A program made the translations under genes and the position numbers. Source: an uncultured Clostridia bacterium (GTDB lineage Bacteria; Bacillota; Clostridia; Oscillospirales; Acutalibacteraceae). Taken from it: DNA of 20,896 nucleotides. The notes below the pieces were generated by a model. That model had not been told where the DNA came from. It did not search any database and saw nothing but the letters and a program-made list of their open reading frames with translations. The stretch covers positions 1-20,896 of the forward strand of contig CAKZZS010000072.1 in the NCBI GenBank assembly GCA_937884975.1, in the 5' to 3' direction. Positions 14,549 to 20,698 of this stretch are shown here, in pieces (the stretch's first letter is position 1; each line of letters opens with the position of its first letter).

Positions 14549-15599
14549 TTAATCCACCTCCAAAAATAGCATCAAAGGTTGCTTCCTCGTCTCCTTCATA
14601 TTCAGGTCTTTGAGCTGTATATTTTGCCATTTCTTCCTCATACATTCGTGCAAACTTATTCTTAATTCCTATCATTTTACACAAATGTCCTAAAAAGAAA
14701 ACTGAAATATATTTACCTATATTATCAACATCTTCCCATTCAGGGTCAGGGTCAGGCAATGGTTTTTCTTCCTCAAATTTACGCAATAATAGCCCAAAGG
14801 ACATATTATCAGCTAAAGCATTATCATTTGTTTGAACAGGTTTTAAATTGGCGCTACCCAACAGACTTTGAAATGCGTCCATAGCATCTTTAACTTTTCC
14901 ACCTGTAACTTGTGCCTGATGGATATTCCATTGGGACAGTGCGAGGGCGCGAAACAGCTCTTCTTGAGCCTTACTTTTACACTCACATCTCGTAGTCCAA
15001 TCATCATATTGATCTTGCAAAAATTTATACTGTTCAGGTGTATAGCCATACCCCCAAAACTTTATAACCTTTTCTTTAACTTTTATATCATTATCTTTTT
15101 TCTTTAAATCATCAAGGTCTTGAATGGTATCAATTTCTTTTTCCTGCAATTCACGGAGGTATGTATCATGAGTTCTTCCTACATTTTGAACCATATTACA
15201 TTGACGAATATAATTCTTCATTCTGCTATTCTCAGCACCAGTCTTTCTGCTCGACTGCAATAAGGAATCACTTACATAAATATCCCAACGCATACAAACC
15301 CTTTTTATAGCCTCATCTTGACTACCAAGAAGTTCAGTATATTGCTCTACAAGATTTTCGATACAATTATTACAAATAGGTAAATATGAATTATTACCTT
15401 TAAATAATGGTGACTGGCTGTAAGAAAAGTTGCCTTGTTGTTTAATATATTTTTTACCACAGCAACAACAATAAAATTCTGTACGTTCAGAAGGTTTAAT
15501 AGGCTTTATTTGTTTTAACTCCGTATTGGGTTGTTCTATTGAAGTTATAAAAGTCTTAGGTTTATTCAGACTCCCCTTTGGTCTTCCTCTACTCGCCAA
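14520..15599 (-). CDS. terS: Putative terminase small subunit with AT-hook-like and zinc-ribbon motifs
   Basis: The protein has 359 residues and starts with TTG at 15599 behind GGAAGTGAG. The N-terminus ASRGRPKGSLNKPK is an AT-hook-like DNA-binding segment. Residues ~43-80 carry FYCCCCGKKY and LPICNNCIENL, spaced like a four-cysteine zinc ribbon. The middle (about 145-215) is helical with QEKEIDTIQDLDDLKKKDND, and KAQEELFRALALSQWNIHQAQ resembles small-terminase oligomerisation helices. The acidic C-terminus is probably unstructured. Genes of this kind sit directly upstream of TerL in many gut Firmicutes phages and select viral DNA for packaging. It is about twice as long as a classical small subunit. 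The call rests on position and DNA-binding motifs. Confidence 0.65.
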   Translation of the reverse strand: MASRGRPKGSLNKPKTFITSIEQPNTELKQIKPIKPSERTEFYCCCCGKKYIKQQGNFSYSQSPLFKGNNSYLPICNNCIENLVEQYTELLGSQDEAIKRVCMRWDIYVSDSLLQSSRKTGAENSRMKNYIRQCNMVQNVGRTHDTYLRELQEKEIDTIQDLDDLKKKDNDIKVKEKVIKFWGYGYTPEQYKFLQDQYDDWTTRCECKSKAQEELFRALALSQWNIHQAQVTGGKVKDAMDAFQSLLGSANLKPVQTNDNALADNMSFGLLLRKFEEEKPLPDPDPEWEDVDNIGKYISVFFLGHLCKMIGIKNKFARMYEEEMAKYTAQRPEYEGDEEATFDAIFGGGLNGKADQNDG

Positions 15600-15624
15600 T
15601 TAACTCACTTCCTTTCAAATTAAA

Positions 15625-15753
15625 CTAATAAACAATAATTGGCACACCCTCAACCTCGTGCAGTATCAGGTGTATATACTGCTCCACATCAGCAGAGCAG
15701 ATAATAAAGTCCACATTTTTTTGAGCCGTGGAATACTCTAATAAAGGTCGCAT
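15625..15753 (-). pseudogene. Short ORF remnant upstream of terS
   Basis: From ATG at 15753 to TAG at 15625 the frame encodes 42 residues (MRPLLEYSTAQKN, VDFIICSADVEQY, ILHEVEGVPIIVY). It looks like real protein. The same frame stays open upstream (VNRKKAFLGCFAALM) back to a TAA at about 15822, but neither the ATG nor any upstream GTG/TTG has a ribosome-binding site, unlike every neighbour. A second frame begins MESYKGNAYRKPT at about 15839 and stops at TAG near 15800, so a single frame change could join the two into a ~70-residue protein. I read it as a frameshifted gene or the 3' part of an interrupted one; a leaderless small gene is also possible. Confidence 0.4.
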
Positions 15754-15905
15754 TAAGGCAGCGAAACACCCCAAAAACGCTTTCTTTCGGTTCACACCTA
15801 AGTCGGCTTGCGGTAAGCGTTACCCTTGTAGGACTCCATAATGTGCTGAAACCGACCCAGTACATTACATCATCATCCGACTACAACTCTTGGAAGTAGT
15901 ATTAT
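15628..15905 (-). other. Gene-poor stretch before terS; candidate packaging (cos/pac) region
   Basis: Apart from the 42-residue ORF, no supported gene lies here. The DNA at about 15770-15870 is visibly less AT-rich than its surroundings. On the minus strand it can form ACTAC/GTAGT (15900-15880), GGTAA/TTACC near 15822-15810, and a crossing pair of helices AGTCGG/CCGACT and CGGTT/AACCG. Its place directly upstream of terS is where phage cos or pac sites are usually found. Confidence 0.3.
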
Positions 15906-15906
15906 A

Positions 15907-15927
15907 AAAACCCTATGGAGAGGTTTT
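15907..15927 (-). terminator. Terminator after the 51-residue gene
   Basis: On the minus strand AAAACC (15927-15922) pairs with GGTTTT (15912-15907), followed by TATAAT. Flanking bases (ATTATT with its partner AATAAT) extend the pairing to about 11 bp with one mismatch. It lies 6 nt past the stop of the 51-residue gene. Confidence 0.6.
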
Positions 15928-15932
15928 AATAA

Positions 15933-16088
15933 TTAATGATAAATGTCAGCAAGTTCATAAGTCTTCACGTTAAAAGGCTTACAGAACCACTGTTTCCAAA
16001 TAGACACATATCCTTTCCCGTCAACTCTATACTTAGTTGTATAAGTAAAAGGAAACAACTGTTTGAGGTAAAATCCGATTTTCTTCAT
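15933..16088 (-). CDS. 51-residue basic phage protein downstream of the pseudoknot array
   Basis: ATG at 16088 follows AGAAGGTAGG; TAA is at 15935-15933. The product begins MKKIGFYLKQLFPFTYTTKY, continues RVDGKGYVSIWKQWF and CKPFNVKTYELADIYH. It is basic at the N-terminus with many aromatic residues, and reads as a short helix followed by two or three strands (W-K-Q-W, C-K-P-F). It resembles short conserved proteins I have seen in other low-GC phages, but I know no function. Its ribosome-binding site is 12-20 nt downstream of the last pseudoknot, so the array forms its 5' untranslated region if both are on one transcript. A terminator follows. It is too short to be a ToxN/CptN/TenpN-type toxin (about 150-180 residues). 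Confidence 0.75.
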   Translation of the reverse strand: MKKIGFYLKQLFPFTYTTKYRVDGKGYVSIWKQWFCKPFNVKTYELADIYH

Positions 16089-16118
16089 AATATTAAACCT
16101 ACCTTCTAAAATTGAATA

Positions 16119-16152
16119 GCGGTTATTTATTTATCGCATACCGCGAAGCGAT
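16119..16152 (-). repeat. Pseudoknot unit 4 (last in RNA)
   Basis: Stem 1 ATCGC (16152-16148) with GCGAT (16137-16133). Stem 2 GCGGT (16144-16140) with ACCGC (16123-16119). Third loop AAATAAATA (16132-16124). Its leader is longer (TCAAATGCAATGACT) and the first loop is 3 nt. Confidence 0.75.
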
Positions 16153-16177
16153 AGTCATTGCATTTGACCGTTATACA

Positions 16178-16214
16178 CTTGATAGATTTTTTAGTTGCTT
16201 TATCAAGAAGCAAC
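16178..16214 (-). repeat. Pseudoknot unit 3
   Basis: Stem 1 GTTGCTT (16214-16208) with AAGCAAC (16200-16194). Stem 2 CTTGATA (16207-16201) with TATCAAG (16184-16178). Third loop TAAAAAATC (16193-16185). Both stems are seven Watson-Crick pairs. Confidence 0.8.
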
Positions 16215-16225
16215 AGTCATTTGAA

Positions 16226-16260
16226 CTCGGACATTTATTAGTCGTTATCCGAGCAACGAC
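16226..16260 (-). repeat. Pseudoknot unit 2
   Basis: Stem 1 GTCGTT (16260-16255) with AACGAC (16246-16241). Stem 2 CTCGGA (16253-16248) with TCCGAG (16231-16226). Third loop TAATAAATG (16240-16232). All pairs are Watson-Crick. Confidence 0.8.
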
Positions 16261-16270
16261 AACTATTTGA

Positions 16271-16306
16271 ACTTAACTATTTATGCGACGCTTGTTAAGT
16301 AGCGAC
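16271..16306 (-). repeat. Pseudoknot unit 1 (first in RNA)
   Basis: Stem 1 GTCGCT (16306-16301) with AGCGTC (16292-16287), one T-T mismatch. Stem 2 ACTTAAC (16300-16294) with GTTAAGT (16277-16271). Third loop GCATAAATA (16286-16278). Confidence 0.75.
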
Positions 16307-16379
16307 AACTATTTGATATACCTGTCCTCCCTGACAGGACTTTATATAGTGTGTCTCCCCACCCGTGAGAGATGATTTG

Positions 16380-17384
16380 TTAAAGACCAAACATAGCATC
16401 TATTTCTTCTTCATCGTGGTTCATAAGATACGATTGCGTCACTTCTATGCCTTCGTGGTGCATCATCTTAGAGATCATATCAATAGGGAACTTTTTAGGT
16501 TCACCATTCTCATCAAGTAATCTCGTATCGGTTCCTTGTTTCAAGGACTCCGCTCTTGAATGGCGCATAGTATGACAGAAAATATCACAATGCTCACCAC
16601 GAACCTGTGAGAACAATTCAGAAATAGATACCATACGAAGATATAAAGAACTACTATCGCTCAATTCTTGCTTATTATCTCCGTATCCTTTTACCCATAG
16701 CGACTCAATATCGTCATCCCCACGCTGTTCAAGATACTGCCTAATAATTTCTTTTGTATCGTTAAGATACACAAGAGGGAATTTCTTACCGCGTTTGCCT
16801 ATAACGATATTAGTCTTGTTGCCGTCAAGTAATCCCGTTTTCTTAACTTGAAACAGCTCGTTTCTCCTACCAGCAGAGTCAAATCCAAGACTTAAAAGAA
16901 CAGCGTCTTGTAATCTACCCGCGTCAATGAGCATTTGCCTTACCTTGATAAACTCGTCAAAAGTAAAGAAAAAGTCATCATCATCGTCTCTTACGCGCTC
17001 TCTCGGAAGTCCTTTGACTTTTTTAGCAATATTATTATCATACTCATAGTCGTCATCTTCCTCGCAGAAAGTAAGAATAGAGTTAATCGTTGACTTTAAG
17101 CGATTAACTCTATTAGGTGACATATTACAATCTTCCGAGAAATAAAGACTCATTCCACGAAAATCCTTTTTCTTCAAATCAAGAATACACTTGTTATCCA
17201 AGTATTTGAGAACATAAATGAATATGTACCGTGCATCCTGATAGTAACTGTCAATTGTACTTTTAGATTTTTTACGTTGACGATATTCTGCCATAAAATC
17301 GTCAAGAATAGCCTTATTGTCTTTATTTACTTGCTCCCACAATTCAGGAGTATAAAATTTGTTATAAACGCGTCCACGCTTCAT
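16380..17384 (-). CDS. Tyrosine recombinase (integrase-like)
   Basis: The chosen start MKRGRVYNKFY at 17384 follows GAAAGGAAGTG, giving 334 residues; an upstream ATG at 17438 lies in a terminator and is rejected. The N-terminal ~130 residues form a SAM-like core-binding domain (KKSKSTIDSYYQDARYIF). The catalytic domain shows the first Arg in FDSAGRRNELFQ, a beta-hairpin Lys in VIGKRGKKFPLVYL, HTMRHSRAE (His-x-x-Arg), the HH of MMHHEG and the nucleophilic Tyr in VTQSYLMNH. All active-site residues are present, so it should be able to break and rejoin DNA at specific sites, for integration or dimer resolution. It lies between the antirepressor and the pseudoknot array, inside a region otherwise devoted to packaging. 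No attachment site could be assigned. Confidence 0.88.
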   Translation of the reverse strand: MKRGRVYNKFYTPELWEQVNKDNKAILDDFMAEYRQRKKSKSTIDSYYQDARYIFIYVLKYLDNKCILDLKKKDFRGMSLYFSEDCNMSPNRVNRLKSTINSILTFCEEDDDYEYDNNIAKKVKGLPRERVRDDDDDFFFTFDEFIKVRQMLIDAGRLQDAVLLSLGFDSAGRRNELFQVKKTGLLDGNKTNIVIGKRGKKFPLVYLNDTKEIIRQYLEQRGDDDIESLWVKGYGDNKQELSDSSSLYLRMVSISELFSQVRGEHCDIFCHTMRHSRAESLKQGTDTRLLDENGEPKKFPIDMISKMMHHEGIEVTQSYLMNHDEEEIDAMFGL

Positions 17385-17410
17385 ATCGTCACTTCCTTTC
17401 AAATATTTCA

Positions 17411-17440
17411 ATAAAAGGGTGATACACGAAAGCATCACCC
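17411..17440 (-). terminator. Terminator between antirepressor and recombinase
   Basis: On the minus strand GGGTGAT (17440-17434) pairs with ATCACCC (17423-17417), with two further inner pairs, followed by TTTTATT. It lies 22 nt after the antirepressor stop and 27 nt before the recombinase start. Confidence 0.85.
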
Positions 17441-17462
17441 ATTATATATTTCTTACTAAAAA

Positions 17463-18227
17463 TTATACATCTGTGTTTGTTTTATTCAACAAATCAGATA
17501 TATTAACATTACCTTCTCTACACAAAGAGACTGCCGTTCTTAAAGCATCAGGAACTTCAATATCACTTAACATATCTAATGTTTTTGGCGGTGTTTTCTT
17601 ACCAGTCTCGTTAAGATGTTTTGTAATACGTGAATTAAGATTGATTTCGTGTTTATACAATAATTCTTTCTTGAATCTTGTCCACGCCAATTTAAAATCA
17701 CCATCACAAGCACCGCCAGCGTATCTTCTTACAATAGCATTGATAAGTTTCCTATCAGCCCATTCTAATGTTTCAGATGAAAGCAGTTTGTTTTCATTAG
17801 TAAGAACATTGATTGTTTCTTTTTGTTGTTCAATAGTCCCTTCAAGCGATAAGATTTTACGATCTGCAAATTTCAATGCTCTTGCCATAACCGCTTCAGG
17901 AGTATTCCATTGCTCTTCTACTTTGATAAAATACTGCCTGAATAACTTTCCTTTATCGTTACGCTGGAGCATACATAGCTCTTTTGCCATAGGTATTGTG
18001 AGCTGATGGTCTATGACCTCTCTTGCAACATCTCTGTTGCCCTCTTTTTGAACACGGACATTTTTGTCCGAGTTGAAATCCTCGCCCTCGGCAAAACCAT
18101 ACTCACACATTCTTGTAAACCACTTGTGATATGGGGTCTCAATTCCGAGTGCTTCGTGAAGTTCTCTACCGCTAACCGATGCCTTATCATTAGTTTCGTC
18201 GTAGTTAATTTTGATTAACTCATTCAT
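17463..18227 (-). CDS. AntA/AntB-type phage antirepressor
   Basis: The chosen start MNELIKINYDE at 18227 follows AAAGGAGAAA, giving 254 residues. The frame is open upstream to 18428, but that part would run through hairpins and tRNA sequence and is rejected. Residues ~15-70 are an AntA/AntB domain (SGRELHEALGIETPYHKW, then CEYGFAEGEDFN), followed by the typical TIPMAKELCMLQRNDKGK and FRQYFIKVEEQW. A coiled coil occupies about 118-150 (SLEGTIEQQKETINVLTNEN). The C-terminal domain (WADRKLINAIVRRYAGGA to about 254) resembles the ORF6C/KilA-C group that binds repressors or DNA. Such proteins inactivate a phage repressor and favour lytic growth. It is closed by a terminator. Its leader carries a GC-rich hairpin and the tRNA gene. 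Confidence 0.85.
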   Translation of the reverse strand: MNELIKINYDETNDKASVSGRELHEALGIETPYHKWFTRMCEYGFAEGEDFNSDKNVRVQKEGNRDVAREVIDHQLTIPMAKELCMLQRNDKGKLFRQYFIKVEEQWNTPEAVMARALKFADRKILSLEGTIEQQKETINVLTNENKLLSSETLEWADRKLINAIVRRYAGGACDGDFKLAWTRFKKELLYKHEINLNSRITKHLNETGKKTPPKTLDMLSDIEVPDALRTAVSLCREGNVNISDLLNKTNTDV

Positions 18228-18271
18228 AAAAATTTCTCCTTTCAAAACATAAAAGTTTATATTGTACAATA

Positions 18272-18295
18272 GGGCGCGACAATTTTGCCACGCCC
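18272..18295 (-). promoter_or_regulatory. GC-rich hairpin in the antirepressor leader
   Basis: On the minus strand GGGCGTG (18295-18289) pairs with CGCGCCC (18278-18272) with one G-U pair and a 10-nt loop, about 45 nt before the antirepressor start. An ATTGTACAAT palindrome follows at 18270-18261, a possible operator. There is no U-run. Confidence 0.45.
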
Positions 18296-18369
18296 AAAAG
18301 GAGAAAACAAAATACAATTGTTTCCCATAGACTGCAAAGTAAAAGAACAGTTTACCGCAGTTTTGGGTC

Positions 18370-18388
18370 ATCAGGAACATACCCTGAT
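18370..18388 (-). other. Hairpin 3' of the tRNA
   Basis: ATCAGG/CCTGAT (6 bp) on the minus strand, 14 nt past the tRNA CCA end, enclosed by a second stem TGGGT/ACCCA (18401-18397 with 18368-18364). It may be a processing or termination element for the tRNA transcript. Confidence 0.4.
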
Positions 18389-18402
18389 ATACATAAACCC
18401 AT

Positions 18403-18478
18403 TGGAAGCAGATGAGTGAGTCGAACACCCTATTTCCAGCCTATGAAGCTGGCGAGATAACCGTTTCTCTAATCTGCT
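18403..18478 (-). tRNA. tRNA with anticodon CAU (Met or Ile2), CCA encoded
   Basis: A full 76-nt cloverleaf can be drawn on the minus strand: acceptor AGCAGAT/ATCTGCT, D arm GAGA/TCTC with a GG-containing loop, anticodon arm CCAGC-TTCATAG-GCTGG (anticodon CAU at 18445-18443), a 5-nt variable loop, and T arm GGGTG-TTCGACT-CACTC with one G-U pair. CCA is encoded (18405-18403). The discriminator base is U rather than the A usual for Met and Ile2 tRNAs. The anticodon stem lacks the three G-C pairs of initiators and A1-U72 is paired, so it is not an initiator. Whether it is elongator Met or lysidine-modified Ile2 cannot be told here. Hairpins flank it on both sides. Confidence 0.93.
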
Positions 18479-18710
18479 ATATGCGGGTAAATCCAAATCC
18501 CGCATTGCTCTGTTCAGGGTACAACCAAGCGAAACCCATAATCTTTAAAAACCAAACAAGCCCGTTCACCGTTTGAACGGCGCAGGCGGTAGTAAAAGAT
18601 TAAGTTTTAATCTACTGGTCATCAATACAGGTCATTGCCCCATACTAATGATAAGACAGCCACCGCGTTTGCGATGACCGTCTGTTTATGTGAATAGGAG
18701 GTACTATGTA
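18479..18710 (-). other. Noncoding stretch with a chain of hairpins upstream of the tRNA
   Basis: No ORF longer than about 20 codons with a ribosome-binding site is seen. On the minus strand in order: a 13-bp hairpin (18683-18654), AGATTAA/TTAATCT (18614-18598, then TTTTACT), CCGTTCA/TGAACGG (18580-18562), and ATGCGGG/CCCGCAT (18505-18481), which ends 2 nt before the tRNA. The stretch may be the 5' leader of the tRNA transcript or an unrecognised structured RNA. Confidence 0.45.
18654..18683 (-). other. 13-bp hairpin with AAAC loop
   Basis: On the minus strand AGACGGTCATCGC pairs along its full length with GCGGTGGCTGTCT; three of the 13 pairs are G-U. In the plus-strand RNA these three would be A-C mismatches, so the minus-strand RNA is the one that folds. 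It starts 27 nt after the stop at 18711 and has no U-run. Confidence 0.6.
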
Positions 18711-19118
18711 TCAAAACGATACCTTGACTATATTTTTACTCTGTTCTGTTATCATCTGCATAAGTTCATCACTTATGTCACCGATAATAATGGTCGCATC
18801 GTCCATATCAAAACCACCGAGATAGTCTTTACGCTCTTTACAATAGGCAAAATTAACAAAAAGTTCATCATTAACTTCGTCAGGATTTACAATAGCTATG
18901 CTATATTCCTTGTCATATCCTATTATATCGGGCGTTCCATATTCAATATCCACAGGAGTAGAAACCTTAATCATTTCAGGAAGAAGCGACTGAGTGAACT
19001 TCCAATCCGCAAAAATTGTAATGAAATTACCATCATGAACGTCCTCTATATAATGCTGTACGAAATCAGAAATGCTATTGTACTGCATTTCTGTTATTTT
19101 ATTAACAAAGTTTGACAT
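18711..19118 (-). CDS. Phage protein of unknown function (135 aa)
   Basis: ATG at 19118 lies 16 nt behind the nearest AAAGGAA site, longer than usual, with no better start in frame. The protein is acidic, with alternating strands and helices (FVQHYIEDVHDGNFITIF, EYSIAIVNPDEVNDELFV, DDATIIIGDISDELMQMI). The pattern of strand, Asp-rich turn, strand and helix suggests a small alpha/beta domain, but I recognise no family, catalytic motif or membrane segment. It is the last gene of a four-gene group with the metallophosphoesterase before the noncoding tRNA region. Confidence 0.65.
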   Translation of the reverse strand: MSNFVNKITEMQYNSISDFVQHYIEDVHDGNFITIFADWKFTQSLLPEMIKVSTPVDIEYGTPDIIGYDKEYSIAIVNPDEVNDELFVNFAYCKERKDYLGGFDMDDATIIIGDISDELMQMITEQSKNIVKVSF

Positions 19119-19140
19119 AATTACACTTTAAAAATTCCTT

Positions 19141-19476
19141 TCAATTTAATATATCATCAATTTCACTTTGATATTTTTGAGATATTTCATCAGCAATATT
19201 TTTAAGTTCATCAACACTATAGCTTTCAATATCTCCATATTCCGATAGTTTTTCCAATAAGAATTTTTCAAACCGTTCTGATTTTTCTTTTGCTTTCCTC
19301 AAATATTCTTCACTAAAATGATATTGAGGTGTGCCAAAAGTCGTAAGAGCTTTATCCAAATCCTTTATTGTACGACAAACCTTCTTTATTTCCAATTCAT
19401 ATTTATATACATTTAATAAAAATAGAAATTTGGAAACAATATCTTTAAGAGTTTTGTTATATTCTGTATTATTCAT
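19141..19476 (-). CDS. Helical phage protein of unknown function (111 aa)
   Basis: The chosen start is ATG at 19476, one base past the stop of the phosphoesterase gene (TGAAATG), so translation is probably coupled; a longer reading from 19545 lies inside the phosphoesterase gene and is unlikely. The protein is helical and charged, with NKTLKDIVSKFLFLLNVY, a long Lys/Glu helix (EEYLRKAKEKSERFEKFLLE) and a C-terminal helix (VDELKNIADEISQKYQSE). No known domain is recognised. Its coupling suggests a partner of the phosphoesterase. Confidence 0.65.
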   Translation of the reverse strand: MNNTEYNKTLKDIVSKFLFLLNVYKYELEIKKVCRTIKDLDKALTTFGTPQYHFSEEYLRKAKEKSERFEKFLLEKLSEYGDIESYSVDELKNIADEISQKYQSEIDDILN

Positions 19477-19477
19477 T

Positions 19478-20683
19478 TCAATTAAGTTTAATAGTATATT
19501 CACAGGTCTTACCCATACCTTCCTCAAACATAAGGAATGTCGCACCTGCGTTAGCTGTCTTATTCAATGACATACTGTAATCATCAATACCTATGATACT
19601 CTTTACTGAAATGGCTTCACAGTCCATACCAACTTCATCACTTGCTGCGTGATGTTTATGACCGCCAATTATGTAATTTATCATAGTACCATAAGTTCGA
19701 GAAAATTCATTTACGGCAGTTCCGAGGTTCTTAACCTCACCGTGAATACCGAGAATGTTATAACCACAAATGTTATCAAATACAAGCCCAGTAGGATTTT
19801 CAACAATCTCTACATTAGAGTTGCTCCTAAGTCGTTCCTTAATAATAGTTAAGATTACCTTTGACATATTCTCATCAGAGAAACTATTTTTAGGCGCACC
19901 GCACATACGAAGCTGATTATGGTTACTATCTTTAACGAATTGAGTCTTAATATTTACATATCTGCTCAACTCGTTTATCCAGTTTGCCATAAAATCAGCA
20001 TACTTAACGGCAGAGTCGATAACACCATAGCGAAGTTTCATAAGTTGGCTGTTAAGACGCAAAAGTCCCTGAATACCATCTCCGAGTTCCCAAAGACAAA
20101 TAGTATTTAATTCCTCTTTTTGCACGATTTCAAGAACTTTTTGGAATAATTTCCACATTCTTTCCTCGAAAATTTCAGGTGAATAAGCATTTAATGTTTC
20201 ACCGAATAAACCTTTTATCTCGTATTCTATACCATAATGAACATCAGAAACGACCATAATTCCTTCTTTTTTACCGCTTACAGAAGGACGAGGAACAGGT
20301 ATATAAGGTGGTTCAAGAGCATTAACAGCATCAATTATCTGTTCTGTTATCATTTCCTCTCTTGCGTTCTCACGGAGCCACTTGTTATATTCTATCTTTG
20401 CACTTTGAAGTTTCTTACGTTCCTTTTCAAGTTCTCTACGAGCAAGGTTTATTTCTTCAAGAGCGTTCTTGCTGTCTATAAACTTTTCTTCATTGGCTTC
20501 TAACATCTTCTGAAAACTTTGATATTGCTTTCTGTAGCGACTTTCTCCATAATTTTCACCTAATAAGTCATTAAGAATATTACAAACATCATCCCACGTT
20601 CCGATAGAAGGTTTGTCCTGACATATACGGTAAATTAACTGCTGGTCGCTCTCGCCCTCGTATCTATGATAGTTATGTGTCAC
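19478..20683 (-). CDS. Calcineurin-like metallophosphoesterase
   Basis: The chosen start is GTG at 20683, 8 nt behind AGGTGG, giving MTHNYHRYEGESDQQL and 401 residues; an earlier GTG at 20695 lacks a site. The N-terminal ~60 residues (IGTWDDVCNILNDLLG, YGESRYRKQYQSFQKML) look like a small helical DNA-binding or head domain. A coiled coil spans about 65-115. The enzyme domain carries the metal-binding motifs in order: VVSDVHYG (Asp/His, about 145), ELGDGIQG (Gly-Asp, about 203), KDSNHNQL (Asn-His) and IIGGHKHHA (Gly-His-x-His). Phage proteins of this build are thought to act as nucleases or phosphodiesterases in DNA metabolism; the substrate is unknown. Confidence 0.9.
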   Translation of the reverse strand: MTHNYHRYEGESDQQLIYRICQDKPSIGTWDDVCNILNDLLGENYGESRYRKQYQSFQKMLEANEEKFIDSKNALEEINLARRELEKERKKLQSAKIEYNKWLRENAREEMITEQIIDAVNALEPPYIPVPRPSVSGKKEGIMVVSDVHYGIEYEIKGLFGETLNAYSPEIFEERMWKLFQKVLEIVQKEELNTICLWELGDGIQGLLRLNSQLMKLRYGVIDSAVKYADFMANWINELSRYVNIKTQFVKDSNHNQLRMCGAPKNSFSDENMSKVILTIIKERLRSNSNVEIVENPTGLVFDNICGYNILGIHGEVKNLGTAVNEFSRTYGTMINYIIGGHKHHAASDEVGMDCEAISVKSIIGIDDYSMSLNKTANAGATFLMFEEGMGKTCEYTIKLN

Positions 20684-20698
20684 CTTACACACCACCTA

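Larger units (their letters stand above)
16119..16306 (-). ncRNA. Tandem array of four H-type RNA pseudoknots
   Basis: On the minus strand four units follow one another at 45-59 nt spacing. Each has a TCAAAT(A/G) leader, stem 1 (5-7 bp, GTCGCT/GTCGTT/GTTGCT/ATCGC), stem 2 nested in the stem 1 loop (5-7 bp), 0-3 nt between strands, and a third loop of 9 nt that is A-rich (GCATAAATA, TAATAAATG, TAAAAAATC, AAATAAATA). Stem 2 is ACTTAAC, CTCGGA, CTTGATA and GCGGT in the four units, each with its perfect complement, so pairing rather than sequence is kept. Short first loops and an A-rich third loop are the classical H-type arrangement for the minus-strand RNA; the plus-strand RNA would put 0-3 nt where stem 1 must be spanned. 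The array lies between the recombinase stop (16380) and the 51-residue gene. Function unknown. Confidence 0.8.

Noticed and set aside
16119..16306. Type III toxin-antitoxin (ToxIN-like) locus
   Set aside because: The repeats are pseudoknots, but they differ in sequence and no 150-180 residue toxin gene is next to them; only a 51-residue gene follows.
16119..16306. preQ1 or SAM-II riboswitch
   Set aside because: Those have one pseudoknot with fixed ligand-binding bases. Here stems vary freely and there are four copies; only the A-rich loop is similar.
16321..16338. Fifth pseudoknot unit at CCTGTC/GACAGG
   Set aside because: It is a simple hairpin with no second stem, no A-rich 9-nt loop and no TCAAAT leader.
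17385..17438. Longer start for the recombinase
   Set aside because: It begins within the terminator stem and lacks a ribosome-binding site; 17384 has a good one.
18228..18428. 67-residue N-terminal extension of the antirepressor
   Set aside because: It would run through hairpins and the tRNA 3' region, is cysteine- and aromatic-rich unlike phage proteins, and the start at 18227 has a strong ribosome-binding site.
18403..18478. tRNA as a bacterial attachment site
   Set aside because: No repeated tRNA 3' end was seen elsewhere in the window and phage genes continue on both sides.
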